A stretch of DNA of 34,805 nt, taken from NCBI GenBank assembly GCA_031283105.1, contig JAITCL010000028.1, positions 1 to 34,805 on the forward strand. Direction: 5' to 3'. Made by a program: the position numbers and the translations under genes. The stretch comes from Treponema sp. Lineage in GTDB: Bacteria > Spirochaetota > Spirochaetia > Treponematales > Breznakiellaceae. Numbering within the stretch: the first letter of the stretch is position 1; every line of letters begins with the position of its first letter. This document shows, piece by piece, positions 17,105 to 24,676 of the stretch. The notes below the pieces were generated by a model. It was given only the letters and a program-made list of their open reading frames with translations, was not told the origin of the DNA and did not search any database.

Positions 17105-17974
17105 TTATCCAAATGTATGATCGGCAATAAGGCCGTGAATCAGTTCGGTGACACCGGCTTCGCCCGGGTCGATATACCTGATATCCGCGGCGGTCAACAC
17201 CACGGAATTGATATGCTTCACTTTAGTTGGAGAACCGGAAAGGCCGCATTGCAGCGGGTCGGCGTTAATCGCGGCAATATCCCACAGCGCCATCGGGTTG
17301 GCGGTTTGCGTACCTTCGGCAAACGGGTCGCTGGGAGAACCCGCGCCGCCGGAAACAGGAGCCGCCCGCTTATAGGTCATGGTTTTAATCGCCGAAGCAG
17401 GCCGCGGCATTTCACCTTCCTCGGTAAAGGTAACAAGGACAGGCAACTTCGCTTTCACTTTTTCCCAGCCGCCTTCAATGGAACGTACCGCAATAATTTC
17501 TTTCTTTGTTGAATCTATCGATTCTATTTTTGAAACGCAGGTAATCTGGTTAATCCCCAGTTTTTCCGCCGTTTGGGGGCCTACCTGGGCGGTATCGCCG
17601 TCAATCGCCTGCCGTCCGCACAGCACCACATCAAACTCCCCGATTTTGTTAATGGCGCATTTGAGCGCATAGGAAGTGGCAAGGGTATCGGCCCCGGCAA
17701 ATCCCCGGTCAGACACGAGGGCGGTAAAATCCGCGCCCCGGTACAAACACTCCTTCAGCACCGCGGCGGCGGCGGGAGGCCCCATAGTCACCACGTTTAC
17801 CTTTGTTCCCGGATTTTTATCTTTAATATGCAGCGCCGCTTCCAGAGCGTACAGGTCATCGGGGTTAAAAATCGCCGGCAGCGCGGCCCGGTTGACCGTA
17901 CCCTCCGGCGTCATGGCCTCGCCCGTAACATTTTGGGTGTCAGGCACCTGTTTTACCAAAACAATTACATTCAT
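17105..17974 (-). CDS. etfB: Electron transfer flavoprotein, beta subunit
   Basis: The 289-residue beta subunit of Etf. The N-terminal MNVIVLVKQVPDTQ, the FNPDDLYALEAAL segment and GRQAIDGDTAQVGPQTAEKL are typical of EtfB. The last is the nucleotide/FAD-binding loop also seen in electron-bifurcating, anaerobe-type Etf proteins. EtfB is the first gene of the operon, with a GAGG ribosome-binding site and a TTGACA/CATAAT promoter close upstream. Whether this Etf bifurcates electrons to ferredoxin and NAD is inference. The operon lacks thiolase, crotonase and hydroxyacyl-CoA dehydrogenase genes, so the full pathway must be encoded elsewhere. Confidence 0.95.
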   Translation of the reverse strand: MNVIVLVKQVPDTQNVTGEAMTPEGTVNRAALPAIFNPDDLYALEAALHIKDKNPGTKVNVVTMGPPAAAAVLKECLYRGADFTALVSDRGFAGADTLATSYALKCAINKIGEFDVVLCGRQAIDGDTAQVGPQTAEKLGINQITCVSKIESIDSTKKEIIAVRSIEGGWEKVKAKLPVLVTFTEEGEMPRPASAIKTMTYKRAAPVSGGAGSPSDPFAEGTQTANPMALWDIAAINADPLQCGLSGSPTKVKHINSVVLTAADIRYIDPGEAGVTELIHGLIADHTFG

Positions 17975-17993
17975 TCAGTTCCTCGCTGGGTTT

Positions 17994-18021
17994 ATTATGA
18001 CACTTTTGGCAAGTTTGTCAA
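17994..18021 (-). promoter_or_regulatory. Promoter of the etfB-etfA-acd operon
   Basis: Minus strand TTGACA (18021-18016), 16-bp spacer, CATAAT (17999-17994), followed within about 20 nt by the etfB ribosome-binding site. The consensus -35 makes this one of the best promoters in the window. Confidence 0.7.
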
Positions 18022-18069
18022 GGCAGGGCTTGCTCTGCGGTATTGATACCCTTCATTCCATTTTTCAGG

Positions 18070-18075
18070 TATACT
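18070..18075 (+). promoter_or_regulatory. -10 box of the AMMECR1 gene, predicted leaderless start
   Basis: TATACT, then six bases (ATCACT), then ATG at 18082. The hexamer and spacing are identical to asnS. No Shine-Dalgarno sequence and no clear -35 box are present. Confidence 0.55.
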
Positions 18076-18081
18076 ATCACT

Positions 18082-18672
18082 ATGGATTTTACCATTGGCC
18101 CCGACGAGCAGCGGTATCTGCTGACGCTTGCCCGCGAAAGCATTGCCTCTGAACTGGAAAACCGCAAAGCCCAGTACCCACACGACAAAGTCGCGCAAAG
18201 CCCCGTATTGGAACAGCCCTGCGGGGCATTTGTCACCCTGCACAAAAATGCCTTCGGCGGAGCGGGCGTCGCCCAAGGCGAGCGCAGTTTGCGGGGCTGC
18301 ATTGGCAGAATGACGGCTAACCTGCCCCTGGCGGAAACCGTCCGCATTATGGCGCGTGAAGCGGCTTTCGGCGACCCCCGTTTTCCCCCGCTGAGGCCCG
18401 GCGAACTGGAACAGTGCCATATCGAAATATCGGCCCTTTCGCCCATGACGGTTTGTCCCGATCCGCGGCAGGTTAAGGTCGGCGTTCACGGTTTGTATCT
18501 GGTACGGGGCGGACGGGCCGGTGTGCTGCTGCCTCAGGTTCCGGTTGAACAAGGTTGGAATTTGGATGAATATCTGGACTATATCTGCGTCAAAGCGGGC
18601 CTTCCCCCGGAATCGTATAACGCCCCTGACGCGACTCTGCACACTTTCACCGCGGTAGTATTTGGAGAATGA
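18082..18672 (+). CDS. AMMECR1-domain protein
   Basis: A 196-residue cytosolic protein of the AMMECR1 family, found in all domains of life, whose biochemical role is unsettled. It starts MDFTIGPDEQRYLLTLARES, contains the family signature LRGCIGRM followed by PLAETVRIMAREAAFGDPRF, and ends with GRAGVLLPQVPVEQGWNLDE and a late Cys-Lys pair (YICVKAGL). An in-frame upstream ATG at 18043 would add 13 hydrophobic residues not usual for the family. ATG 18082 is preferred because the domain begins there and TATACT lies 6 nt before it. In many genomes this domain adjoins a Memo-like protein or a radical SAM enzyme, but neither is next to it here. Confidence 0.9.
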   Translation: MDFTIGPDEQRYLLTLARESIASELENRKAQYPHDKVAQSPVLEQPCGAFVTLHKNAFGGAGVAQGERSLRGCIGRMTANLPLAETVRIMAREAAFGDPRFPPLRPGELEQCHIEISALSPMTVCPDPRQVKVGVHGLYLVRGGRAGVLLPQVPVEQGWNLDEYLDYICVKAGLPPESYNAPDATLHTFTAVVFGE

Positions 18673-18712
18673 TTAATTCAACAACCCCGCCCTGAAGGAC
18701 TCAACGTGATCT

Positions 18713-18947
18713 ACAAATGTGCAGAAATCCCAGCCAGAGGGGGCGCTACGGGCGAGCGGAAACGCTTGTGGAATCCGCCTACGGAGCCTCCCAGCACCTC
18801 CATTAATCATGCGAATCGTGATAGTACGAATAATTATGGTATGGAGGTGCTGGGCTTTTTCTGTCCTCACTTGTTACTGTTACCCGCTGGTCTCCTCCGG
18901 CGGGGAATTCCAAATGTTTCCGCTACCCGCCCACCCCCTCTGGCTGG
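18713..18947. repeat. Long-hairpin element, interrupted by repeat copy B
   Basis: CCAGCCAGAGGGGG (18730-18743) pairs perfectly with CCCCCTCTGGCTGG (18934-18947); internal GCGGAAAC and TGGAAT blocks also recur inverted. The outer arm ACAAATGTGCAGAAATC (18713-18729) finds its likely partner GATTTTGCACATCTGT only at 19236-19251, on the far side of repeat copy B. This suggests copy B inserted into the right arm. Confidence 0.65.
18790..18854 (+). terminator. Strong hairpin followed by CTTTTTC, possible terminator
   Basis: CCCAGCACCTCCAT (18790-18803) pairs perfectly over 14 bp with ATGGAGGTGCTGGG (18841-18854), and CTTTTTC follows. It is the core of the long-hairpin element and lies 118 bp past the AMMECR1 stop codon. 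The 37-nt loop is long for an intrinsic terminator. Confidence 0.45.
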
Positions 18948-18959
18948 TGTCTATTGTAA

Positions 18960-19235
18960 CAAGGCAACAGCATTTACCATGTCACATTGATTATAGGGCG
19001 GCACAGGGGGGCAGTGCGGGGTTGCCAAAATATTATGGGGTTCTCCGACGGAGCAGACCAGGGAGTAAAAGCAAAAACTAGGCGTACGGTAACAGCCGCA
19101 CGGCACGGAAAATAAGAGAACACGCTCATAGTGGAATTACTCATAGTTTTCAATAATGCACGGAAGCCGTGCGGGGGCTGCATAGTTGGATTCCCCCATC
19201 TGTTTTGGCAGCCCCGGCGCTGCCCCCCTGTGCCT
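18960..19235 (-). repeat. MITE-like structured element, copy B (truncated at one end)
   Basis: Begins with CAAGGCAACAGCATTTAC (18960-18977) and contains the whole core, including CCGCACGGC..GCCGTGCGG and GGGGCTGC..GCAGCCCC, in the orientation opposite to copy A. The far end stops after CCCTGTGCC, and the second terminal repeat is missing. Confidence 0.75.
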
Positions 19236-19299
19236 GATTTTGCACATCTGTGGGTCAAGTTTAGCTTTTTAGGGTGAGGTTTTTATTTCTTCATAAATA

Positions 19300-19791
19300 T
19301 TACTGCTTATCATACTGCTGAATTTCCTCACTCACATATTCCAGCTTGATTCCTGCGGCAGCAAACATCGCTTCTGAATCGCCTGAATCATGATAGCGGC
19401 GCTGGCATACCACGCGGACTATGCCGCAGTTGATGATCAGCATGGCGCAGGTGCGGCAAGGGGTCATGCGGCAGTAGAGGGTTGCGCCGTTAATTGATAT
19501 GCCCCGCTTGGCGGCCTGACAGATGGCGTTCTGTTCGGCGTGAACGGTGCGGACGCAGTGAGTGGTAACATTGCCGTCCTCATGAAGCATTTTCTTAAAC
19601 TGATGACCGGCCTCGTCGCAGTGGGGCAGTCCGGCGGGAGCGCCCACATAACCGGTTACCAGTATCTGGTTGTCTTTGGCGATGACGCAGCCGGAACGCC
19701 CCCGGTCGCAGGTAGCCCGTTTGGCGATAGCGTCACACACCTCCATAAAATACTCGTCCCAGCTTGGCCTGCGGTATACATTGTCTTCCAT
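19300..19791 (-). CDS. Deoxycytidylate (dCMP) deaminase
   Basis: A zinc-dependent deaminase of the ComEB/dCMP-deaminase family that makes dUMP for thymidylate synthesis. The 163-residue sequence has the zinc site HAEQNAI (His84, catalytic Glu86) and PCRTCAM (Cys112, Cys115). The N-terminal PSWDEYFMEVCDAIAKRATC and GRSGCVIAKDNQILVTGYVG segments are typical of dCMP deaminases rather than cytidine or tRNA deaminases. AGGAGG precedes the ATG at 19791. It is followed on the left by repeat copy B. Competence-related roles of the ComEB name are not implied. Confidence 0.93.
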   Translation of the reverse strand: MEDNVYRRPSWDEYFMEVCDAIAKRATCDRGRSGCVIAKDNQILVTGYVGAPAGLPHCDEAGHQFKKMLHEDGNVTTHCVRTVHAEQNAICQAAKRGISINGATLYCRMTPCRTCAMLIINCGIVRVVCQRRYHDSGDSEAMFAAAGIKLEYVSEEIQQYDKQ

Positions 19792-19845
19792 AAAAACCTC
19801 CTACCTTTCCCTTATCACTACCGTAACGTTTACTTAATATTTTTT

Positions 19846-19923
19846 ACCACGGAGTACACGGAGTTTCACGGAGGAATAAAGATTATCGTATCAAAACTCC
19901 GTGTTCTCCGTGCCCTCCGTGGT
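19846..19923. repeat. CCACGGAG palindromic repeat
   Basis: ACCACGGAG, CACGGAG and CACGGAG on the left face CTCCGTG, CTCCGTG and CTCCGTGGT on the right, with a 21-nt loop. It contains an uninterrupted carrier sequence of the type split at 5496-5657. It begins 3 bp past the CYTH gene stop and lies upstream of the dCMP deaminase gene. Confidence 0.65.
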
Positions 19924-19925
19924 GT

Positions 19926-20525
19926 TTATTCTTCTTCCTTTTCCCGCAGCATCACCGTATACGGCCTGGTTTCTATCCATTCAGCCGGGATTTCCAATTT
20001 TTCAAGCAGAGCAAACAGCCGCCTCCGGCTTTCCTCAACGATTTGTTCGCAATCATCGGCGGCCATAATCTCGATTTCCAAAAACCAGCCCAAACCCGCC
20101 ACTTGGGAAAGTTCCGCCAAAATGGGGGATTGCCCGCTGTCCTGCGGGGGAATAGTCCACGCCCAGCCTTCTTTTTCCTTGCGCACCGCCCGGCGCAGAC
20201 CCAGACGGCCCAGCAATGCTTCAAACAGCCCGGCATCGGAAACGGTAAATTCACATTCATTATTAACCTCAATGCCGCCGGAAATTTCCTTGATTTTATA
20301 GGTCGCCAAAACGGATTCATGGGCCGCGCCCGCCGCGTCAATGCCGCTCTCGCGGCGAACCCGCACCCCCGATGCCGGAACGGATATTCCGGCGGCCGGC
20401 TGCGCGGGAAGCCAGTAAGAATCGGACTTTTTGTAGGAACAGCAATAATCCCCCACAAGGGAAAGCCGTTCTTTTACCGGCGCGTAATCGTCCAACCGTG
20501 CCTTTAACTCAATTTCAACCGCCAT
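19926..20525 (-). CDS. CYTH-domain protein (class IV adenylate cyclase/triphosphatase superfamily)
   Basis: A 199-residue CYTH protein. The N-terminal VEIELKAR is the ExExK metal/triphosphate-binding motif. Further charged strands follow: VRVRRESG, ATYKIKEI, NNECEFTV, KEKEGWAW and WFLEIEIM, giving the alternating acidic and basic tunnel pattern of CyaB and thiamine-triphosphatase. Substrate could be ATP (making cAMP), thiamine triphosphate or inorganic triphosphate; sequence alone does not decide. ATG 20525 puts the ExExK motif at residues 4-8, as is normal. An open frame continues upstream to 20768 but is antisense to the lipoprotein gene and unlikely to be translated. TATAAT (minus, 20539-20544) lies 13 nt before the ATG, so the leader would be very short. 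Confidence 0.87.
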   Translation of the reverse strand: MAVEIELKARLDDYAPVKERLSLVGDYCCSYKKSDSYWLPAQPAAGISVPASGVRVRRESGIDAAGAAHESVLATYKIKEISGGIEVNNECEFTVSDAGLFEALLGRLGLRRAVRKEKEGWAWTIPPQDSGQSPILAELSQVAGLGWFLEIEIMAADDCEQIVEESRRRLFALLEKLEIPAEWIETRPYTVMLREKEEE

Positions 20526-20629
20526 AATTCTTCTTGCTATTATATACGGAATAAAATACCTGTTAAAGACTGAACTTGACCCGCAATTTTCCGGGACAGG
20601 CCGGCAAAATATTTGCCCGTAACGCGCCC

Positions 20630-20659
20630 TTGTATACCGGTCATTTTTTATGCTACAAT
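20630..20659 (+). promoter_or_regulatory. Extended -10 promoter of the 20667 lipoprotein gene, predicted leaderless
   Basis: TTGTAT (20630-20635), 18-bp spacer, TGC then TACAAT (20654-20659): an extended -10 promoter. Seven bases separate it from ATG 20667, and there is no ribosome-binding site. Confidence 0.55.
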
Positions 20660-20666
20660 GGTCAAT

Positions 20667-21479
20667 ATGAAAAAATATCTCCTGCTTTATGTTTTTGTCC
20701 CGATCCTGCTGATCTGTACGTGCGTCAGCGCGCCCGGGAGAGAAGAATCCCAGTATGACCAGTGGCATTATACGTATACCATACTTCTTGACCCTGAAAG
20801 GCCGAGTGACAGCCCCCAGTTCGATATTGCGCTGTCCCTGCTGTATATGAAGTATCCGGCTGATAAAGCGGAATACTTAAGCGAGCTTCTGTATTCGACC
20901 GGCAATTTTGACGTGTACAAAGACCGGATAATTGACGAGCAGCGGAAAAAATACCGCAGCAGTTTGTTTGATACGGCGGCGCAGCCTGTCGGGAAAGATT
21001 TGGCAAGTTATAACTGGCGCTATGCTGAAGCCGTTAATATCAAAAGTTCCGGGCGGCAGGGGATAGTCATCGAGCGTGATTATGACGTTTATTCCGGTGG
21101 CGCCCACGGCATGAGTACCAAGCGGTATTATGTCCTTGATATGGATGAGCATAAACAGTTAAAAATTACTGATTTCTTTCCCGATTATCAGGGGGAAAAG
21201 CGGCTGCGGGATATTATTTATTTTGAGTTGGGGAAATACAGTAAACTGGAGAGCGGGCAGAAACTTTCGCAAGGGATATTCTTTTCCGATGAACCTGAAC
21301 TGAGTTTCAATTTTTTTGTCTCCAATAAGGGGCTGGGTTTGCATTGGGCTCCCTATCAGATTGCCCCCTATGCTCATGGCAGTATCGAGATTATTGTGCC
21401 CTGGCAGGTAATTCGCCCCCTGTTGCTGAATGAAGGTATTGAACTGTTGACCAAATTCGGTATTTACCTTTTTGTGTAA
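20667..21479 (+). CDS. Predicted lipoprotein with DUF3298/RsiV-like domain
   Basis: A 270-residue exported protein. Residues 1-16 (MKKYLLLYVFVPILLI) form a signal peptide, followed by CTC, either Cys being a possible lipidation site. The mature part has the RsiV/DUF3298 pattern: an N-terminal mixed segment, a central VYSGGAHGMSTKRYYVLD with DEHKQLKITDFF, and a C-terminal GLGLHWAPYQIAPYAHGS followed by IEIIVPW. In RsiV this domain binds lysozyme, but here there is no sigma factor or anti-sigma helix, so only the fold is inferred. The start was placed at 20667 because the signal peptide begins there; 18 extra upstream codons have no signal character. The adenylate cyclase gene follows 28 bp downstream and may be co-transcribed. 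Confidence 0.83.
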   Translation: MKKYLLLYVFVPILLICTCVSAPGREESQYDQWHYTYTILLDPERPSDSPQFDIALSLLYMKYPADKAEYLSELLYSTGNFDVYKDRIIDEQRKKYRSSLFDTAAQPVGKDLASYNWRYAEAVNIKSSGRQGIVIERDYDVYSGGAHGMSTKRYYVLDMDEHKQLKITDFFPDYQGEKRLRDIIYFELGKYSKLESGQKLSQGIFFSDEPELSFNFFVSNKGLGLHWAPYQIAPYAHGSIEIIVPWQVIRPLLLNEGIELLTKFGIYLFV

Positions 21480-21507
21480 CATTGAGGAGTAATAACGGGT
21501 TATATCC

Positions 21508-23193
21508 ATGAAAATTCGCCTAAAGATGTTTTTGGTTATTCTGCCTCTTATCATCGTAACCCTCGCGCTGGCGGAAACCGCCTCGTATTTTAACGCGGTA
21601 AACGGCGTAACGCGGCTTGCCCGCCAGCTTTTGGGGTTCAAGCTGGGGGAACTGGAAAAATACGCCGACAACCAATGGTCGCTGCTGGTAGAGAATAACT
21701 ATGCGGGCAGGCCGGACATGGTTGAGGCGGCACAAAAAGCGGTCGAAATATATGCCGAAAGCATAATCCTCAGCGGCACCGAACTTATTTTTGCCGTGGA
21801 CGGCGCGGGGAACGTGGCTATGGCCAGCGGCCCCCTTGAAATGCAGGAAAAGGAAAAAGCCCCCCTTATACGCCTGCTGAACGCGGAAAATCCCGGTCTG
21901 CAAAACGCCGTTATCGGCGGTGAAAAAAGGGTTTTTCAGGCGTTTTATTTTTCTCCCTTTCAATGGTATCTGCTGATAAGCGAAAAAAACGACGTGTTTT
22001 ACCATGACGCAAACCGCATCGCCCTGCAAACTCTTATTACCCTGGGTATTTCCGTTATCATTACGTCGATTCTGTTAATCATGGTTGCGGGGCACCTGAC
22101 CAATCCTTTAAGCCGCATTGTTAAAGCCATGAATAAAATTATCAATTCGGCGGATCTTTCTTCACGGGTGGAAGTTGAGTATCAGGACGAGACGGGCAAC
22201 CTTGCCCATACCTTTAACCAGATGATAGGCGAACTGGACAACGCTTACGGGCAGATTAAGCGTTATGCGTTTGATGCGGTGCTGGCGGGTAAAAAAGAAG
22301 AACGCATTCGGCAGATATTTCAAAAATATGTTCCCAAAGATGTCATTGAACGATTTTTTGCCTCGCCGGAAAAAATGCTGGTGGGCGACAACCGTAAACT
22401 TTCGATTTTATTCTCCGACATTCGCAGTTTTACCACCATTTCCGAGGGCATGGCCCCCGACGATCTGGTGAATTCATTGAACCGCTATTTTTCCGGGCAG
22501 GTTGACATTATTTACAACCGCAAGGGGATAGTGGACAAATACATCGGCGACGCGATAATGGCATTCTGGGGTGCGCCGGAAAAACATGACGATGACGCGT
22601 TACAGTCCGTATTGGCCGGCCTTGAAATGATTGACGCCCTTTCCGGCTTTAACGCAAACCAGCGCAAACTGGGTGGGCCGGAATTCCACATCGGCATCGG
22701 GATTAACTACGGCGAAGTGACGGTCGGCAATATCGGCAGCGAGCGGAAAATGGACTACACGGTCATAGGCGACTCGGTGAACCTTGCCTCGCGCATGGAG
22801 GGTCTTACCAAAACCTATCATTCCGAACTGCTTATCTCTGAATTTGTTTATGAGGAATTGCAAAAAACATTACAGACTGTGCCTAACGCGCCCCGTCTTT
22901 ATTTCAGGCTGCTTGACACCGTAGCGGTCAAAGGCAAAACCAAAGGGGTAAAGATATACACGCTCAAACGTTCCCTTAACGCGGCGGAAGCGGTGGCATG
23001 GCCGGTTCACAATCAGGGAATGGAATTGTATTACCGGCGCTCATTCCGCGAGGCTGCGGAAAAATTCCGGGAAGTATACCGTGTGCTTGCCAAAGACTCC
23101 AATGCGGAAAGCCTGTACCGCCGTTGCGCCGAATACGCCGGCAGCCCGCCCCCCGCCGGCTGGGACGGTGTCGAGGTAATGAAGACGAAGTAG
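21508..23193 (+). CDS. Membrane-bound class III adenylate cyclase with HAMP domain
   Basis: A 561-residue cyclase making cAMP from ATP. TM1 spans residues 7-24, a periplasmic sensor segment runs to about 170, TM2 lies at about 174-196, then HAMP (about 197-250) and the catalytic domain (about 295-450). Metal-binding aspartates are Asp304 in FSDIRSFT and Asp348 in YIGDAIMAFWGAP, spaced as in active enzymes. KMDYTVIGDSVNLASRMEGL supplies the substrate-selecting Lys and Asp for adenine and the transition-state Asn/Arg. A C-terminal stretch (about 490-545) looks like a TPR-type helical pair. The ribosome-binding site is poor (GAGGAG lies about 20 nt upstream). Together with the neighbouring CYTH gene it suggests cyclic-nucleotide signalling here, but no cAMP receptor is present. 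Confidence 0.93.
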   Translation: MKIRLKMFLVILPLIIVTLALAETASYFNAVNGVTRLARQLLGFKLGELEKYADNQWSLLVENNYAGRPDMVEAAQKAVEIYAESIILSGTELIFAVDGAGNVAMASGPLEMQEKEKAPLIRLLNAENPGLQNAVIGGEKRVFQAFYFSPFQWYLLISEKNDVFYHDANRIALQTLITLGISVIITSILLIMVAGHLTNPLSRIVKAMNKIINSADLSSRVEVEYQDETGNLAHTFNQMIGELDNAYGQIKRYAFDAVLAGKKEERIRQIFQKYVPKDVIERFFASPEKMLVGDNRKLSILFSDIRSFTTISEGMAPDDLVNSLNRYFSGQVDIIYNRKGIVDKYIGDAIMAFWGAPEKHDDDALQSVLAGLEMIDALSGFNANQRKLGGPEFHIGIGINYGEVTVGNIGSERKMDYTVIGDSVNLASRMEGLTKTYHSELLISEFVYEELQKTLQTVPNAPRLYFRLLDTVAVKGKTKGVKIYTLKRSLNAAEAVAWPVHNQGMELYYRRSFREAAEKFREVYRVLAKDSNAESLYRRCAEYAGSPPPAGWDGVEVMKTK

Positions 23194-23210
23194 AAAAAAC
23201 ATATCCCTTT

Positions 23211-23864
23211 TTATGCCTGTCTGTTCATTTGGGCATTATTAAATTCATGTATGGCATTTAAAATATGTTTCTTTACCATGTTTGCGGTTATTTTTCGATT
23301 AATCGCGCGTACTTCATTCCAGCTTGATTCCGGCACATCATCAAAAAAGCCCAAGCTTCTTTTTGCGTTAAAAATATTATCGGTGGCATATTTTTTCCGG
23401 TAATACTCAAACATTTTTTCAAGCGGCATTTCCTTGAGTAAAAAAAATATATCCACAAAGTCTTTTGCCCTGCTTCCCTCGGTTTCTATGGCGTGCAGTT
23501 TCATGGCGGCTATATCTTTTTTCCCCAGATAGGTTATCCGGCTGTCATGATGCGCCGCTTCAACCAGTTCAAAAGGATGATGAACAAAATCCACTTTTAT
23601 TCCGTCTATCATTACCTGATATATCATACTTTGGCTGTTAAGAAGCTGGTATTTGCCGCCATGATGCTGTTTCAAATATTTGGCTATTTCAGGTATCCGT
23701 AATTCTTTTTGGGTAAACAAATCTATATCATCTGATTTTCGGTGTCCAATTTGCAGGGCAAGCGCCGTTCCTCCCACCAAAAAAAAATCCCTGAAAACCG
23801 TCTCGCCTTCCAGTTTTCGGGTCAGCGCTAAAAGCCTTTCTGAAACACATCCTTCATATAACAT
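23211..23864 (-). CDS. Nucleotidyltransferase of the AbiEii/toxin type
   Basis: A 217-residue nucleotidyltransferase-fold protein of the AbiEii/AbiGii toxin family. FFLVGGTALALQIGHRKSDD followed by IDLFT is the signature: GG at the nucleotide site and DxD-type metal ligands (SDDIDLF). Later conserved parts include KVDFVHHPFE and LGKKDIAAMKLHAIETEGSR then AKDFVDIFFLL. Family members can act as type IV toxins or phage-abortive proteins, some by modifying tRNA ends. The gene overlaps the upstream DUF6922-like gene by 37 nt, the usual pairing of such genes. It converges with the adenylate cyclase gene. Toxicity is not demonstrated. Confidence 0.88.
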   Translation of the reverse strand: MLYEGCVSERLLALTRKLEGETVFRDFFLVGGTALALQIGHRKSDDIDLFTQKELRIPEIAKYLKQHHGGKYQLLNSQSMIYQVMIDGIKVDFVHHPFELVEAAHHDSRITYLGKKDIAAMKLHAIETEGSRAKDFVDIFFLLKEMPLEKMFEYYRKKYATDNIFNAKRSLGFFDDVPESSWNEVRAINRKITANMVKKHILNAIHEFNNAQMNRQA

Positions 23865-24142
23865 ACGAATTCCTTTTTTGGTATTTCGTAAAAAATACTC
23901 AGGTAATTCAAAGTTTTTCTGTCAAGTGATTTGCATTTTACCACTTCTTTTCTGATTCGTTCTTTCCCATAGTATTCGTTTACTTTCCATTCGTCTTCCT
24001 GCATTCCCATGGTAAATACCCGTTCCAAAATAAAGGGCGCGCGGCTTTCATAGTCGAGCTTGCGCATATCAATATCCCAAAACAGATAGCGCGACAAGTT
24101 TGGTTTTCTTCTTTTTGAAACACCGCCGTTATTATTCTTCAT
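23828..24142 (-). CDS. DUF6922-like protein, probable partner of the nucleotidyltransferase
   Basis: A 104-residue protein starting MKNNNGG at 24142. The body, RYLFWDIDMRKLDYESRAPF then ERVFTMGMQEDEW, KERIRKEVVKCKSLDRKTLN and YEIPKKEFVCY, matches my memory of the DUF6922 family, which usually lies directly before AbiEii-type nucleotidyltransferase genes. It fills the antitoxin position of a two-gene cassette. The overlap of 37 nt with the downstream gene implies coupled expression. An in-frame extension to 24202 is possible but runs to the border of repeat copy C. A DNA-binding or antitoxin role is inference; no HTH is obvious. Confidence 0.8.
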   Translation of the reverse strand: MKNNNGGVSKRRKPNLSRYLFWDIDMRKLDYESRAPFILERVFTMGMQEDEWKVNEYYGKERIRKEVVKCKSLDRKTLNYLSIFYEIPKKEFVCYMKDVFQKGF

Positions 24143-24201
24143 GAGTTTGCCCTGTATAGTGTAACCCGCATTCTGTATGCGCCGCAATAGGCACCTCTGC
24201 A

Positions 24202-24638
24202 CAGGGCAACAGCATTTACTTTTCTATTCTACACACCAATAGCGCGTAAACCGGCACAGGGAACAGCGCCGGGGCTGCCAAAACAGATGGGGGAACTCAA
24301 CTACGCAGCCCCCGCACGGCTTCTGTGCATCATTGAAAACTATGAGTAATTTCATTATCAGCGTGTTCTCTTGTTTTTCGTGCCGTGCGGCTTTTACTAT
24401 ACGCCTAGTTTTTGCATTTGTTCCCCAGCCTGATTACATTTACTGCATAATCTAAAGCAATTATTGGGCTTAGGCCGTGTTACCTTTATTCATCTACACG
24501 CTCACCGGTTCGCGTGCTTTTTCTGGGCCGGTCTGCTCCGTCGAAGAACCCCATAATGTTTTGGCAACCCCGCGCCGCCCCCTGTGCCGCCCTATTCCAC
24601 CCTATAACCGATGTAACAGGGTAAATGCTGCTACCCTG
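24202..24638 (+). repeat. MITE-like structured element, copy C (with ~103-bp internal insertion)
   Basis: Ends are CAGGGCAACAGCATTTAC (24202-24219) and GTAAATGCTGCTACCCTG (24621-24638), pairing at 17 of 18 positions. The core matches copies A and E in the same orientation. Compared with them there is an extra block at about 24427-24529, between TTGTTCCCC and GGTCTGCTCCG. Confidence 0.8.
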
Positions 24639-24676
24639 CATATCTGCATCGCAATACGACCAAAATGCACCGTATT

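Noticed and set aside
18706-19258. Overlapping frames of 90-120 codons in the 18.7-19.3 kb gap
   Set aside because: They run through palindromic repeat elements, differ between copies by frameshifts and lack ribosome-binding sites.
20526-20768. N-terminal extension of the CYTH protein
   Set aside because: It is antisense to the start of the lipoprotein gene and would bury the ExExK motif, which normally lies at the very N-terminus.
24430-24530. tRNA or small structured RNA within the extra block of repeat copy C
   Set aside because: No cloverleaf, TpsiC-loop motif or CCA-type end could be drawn.
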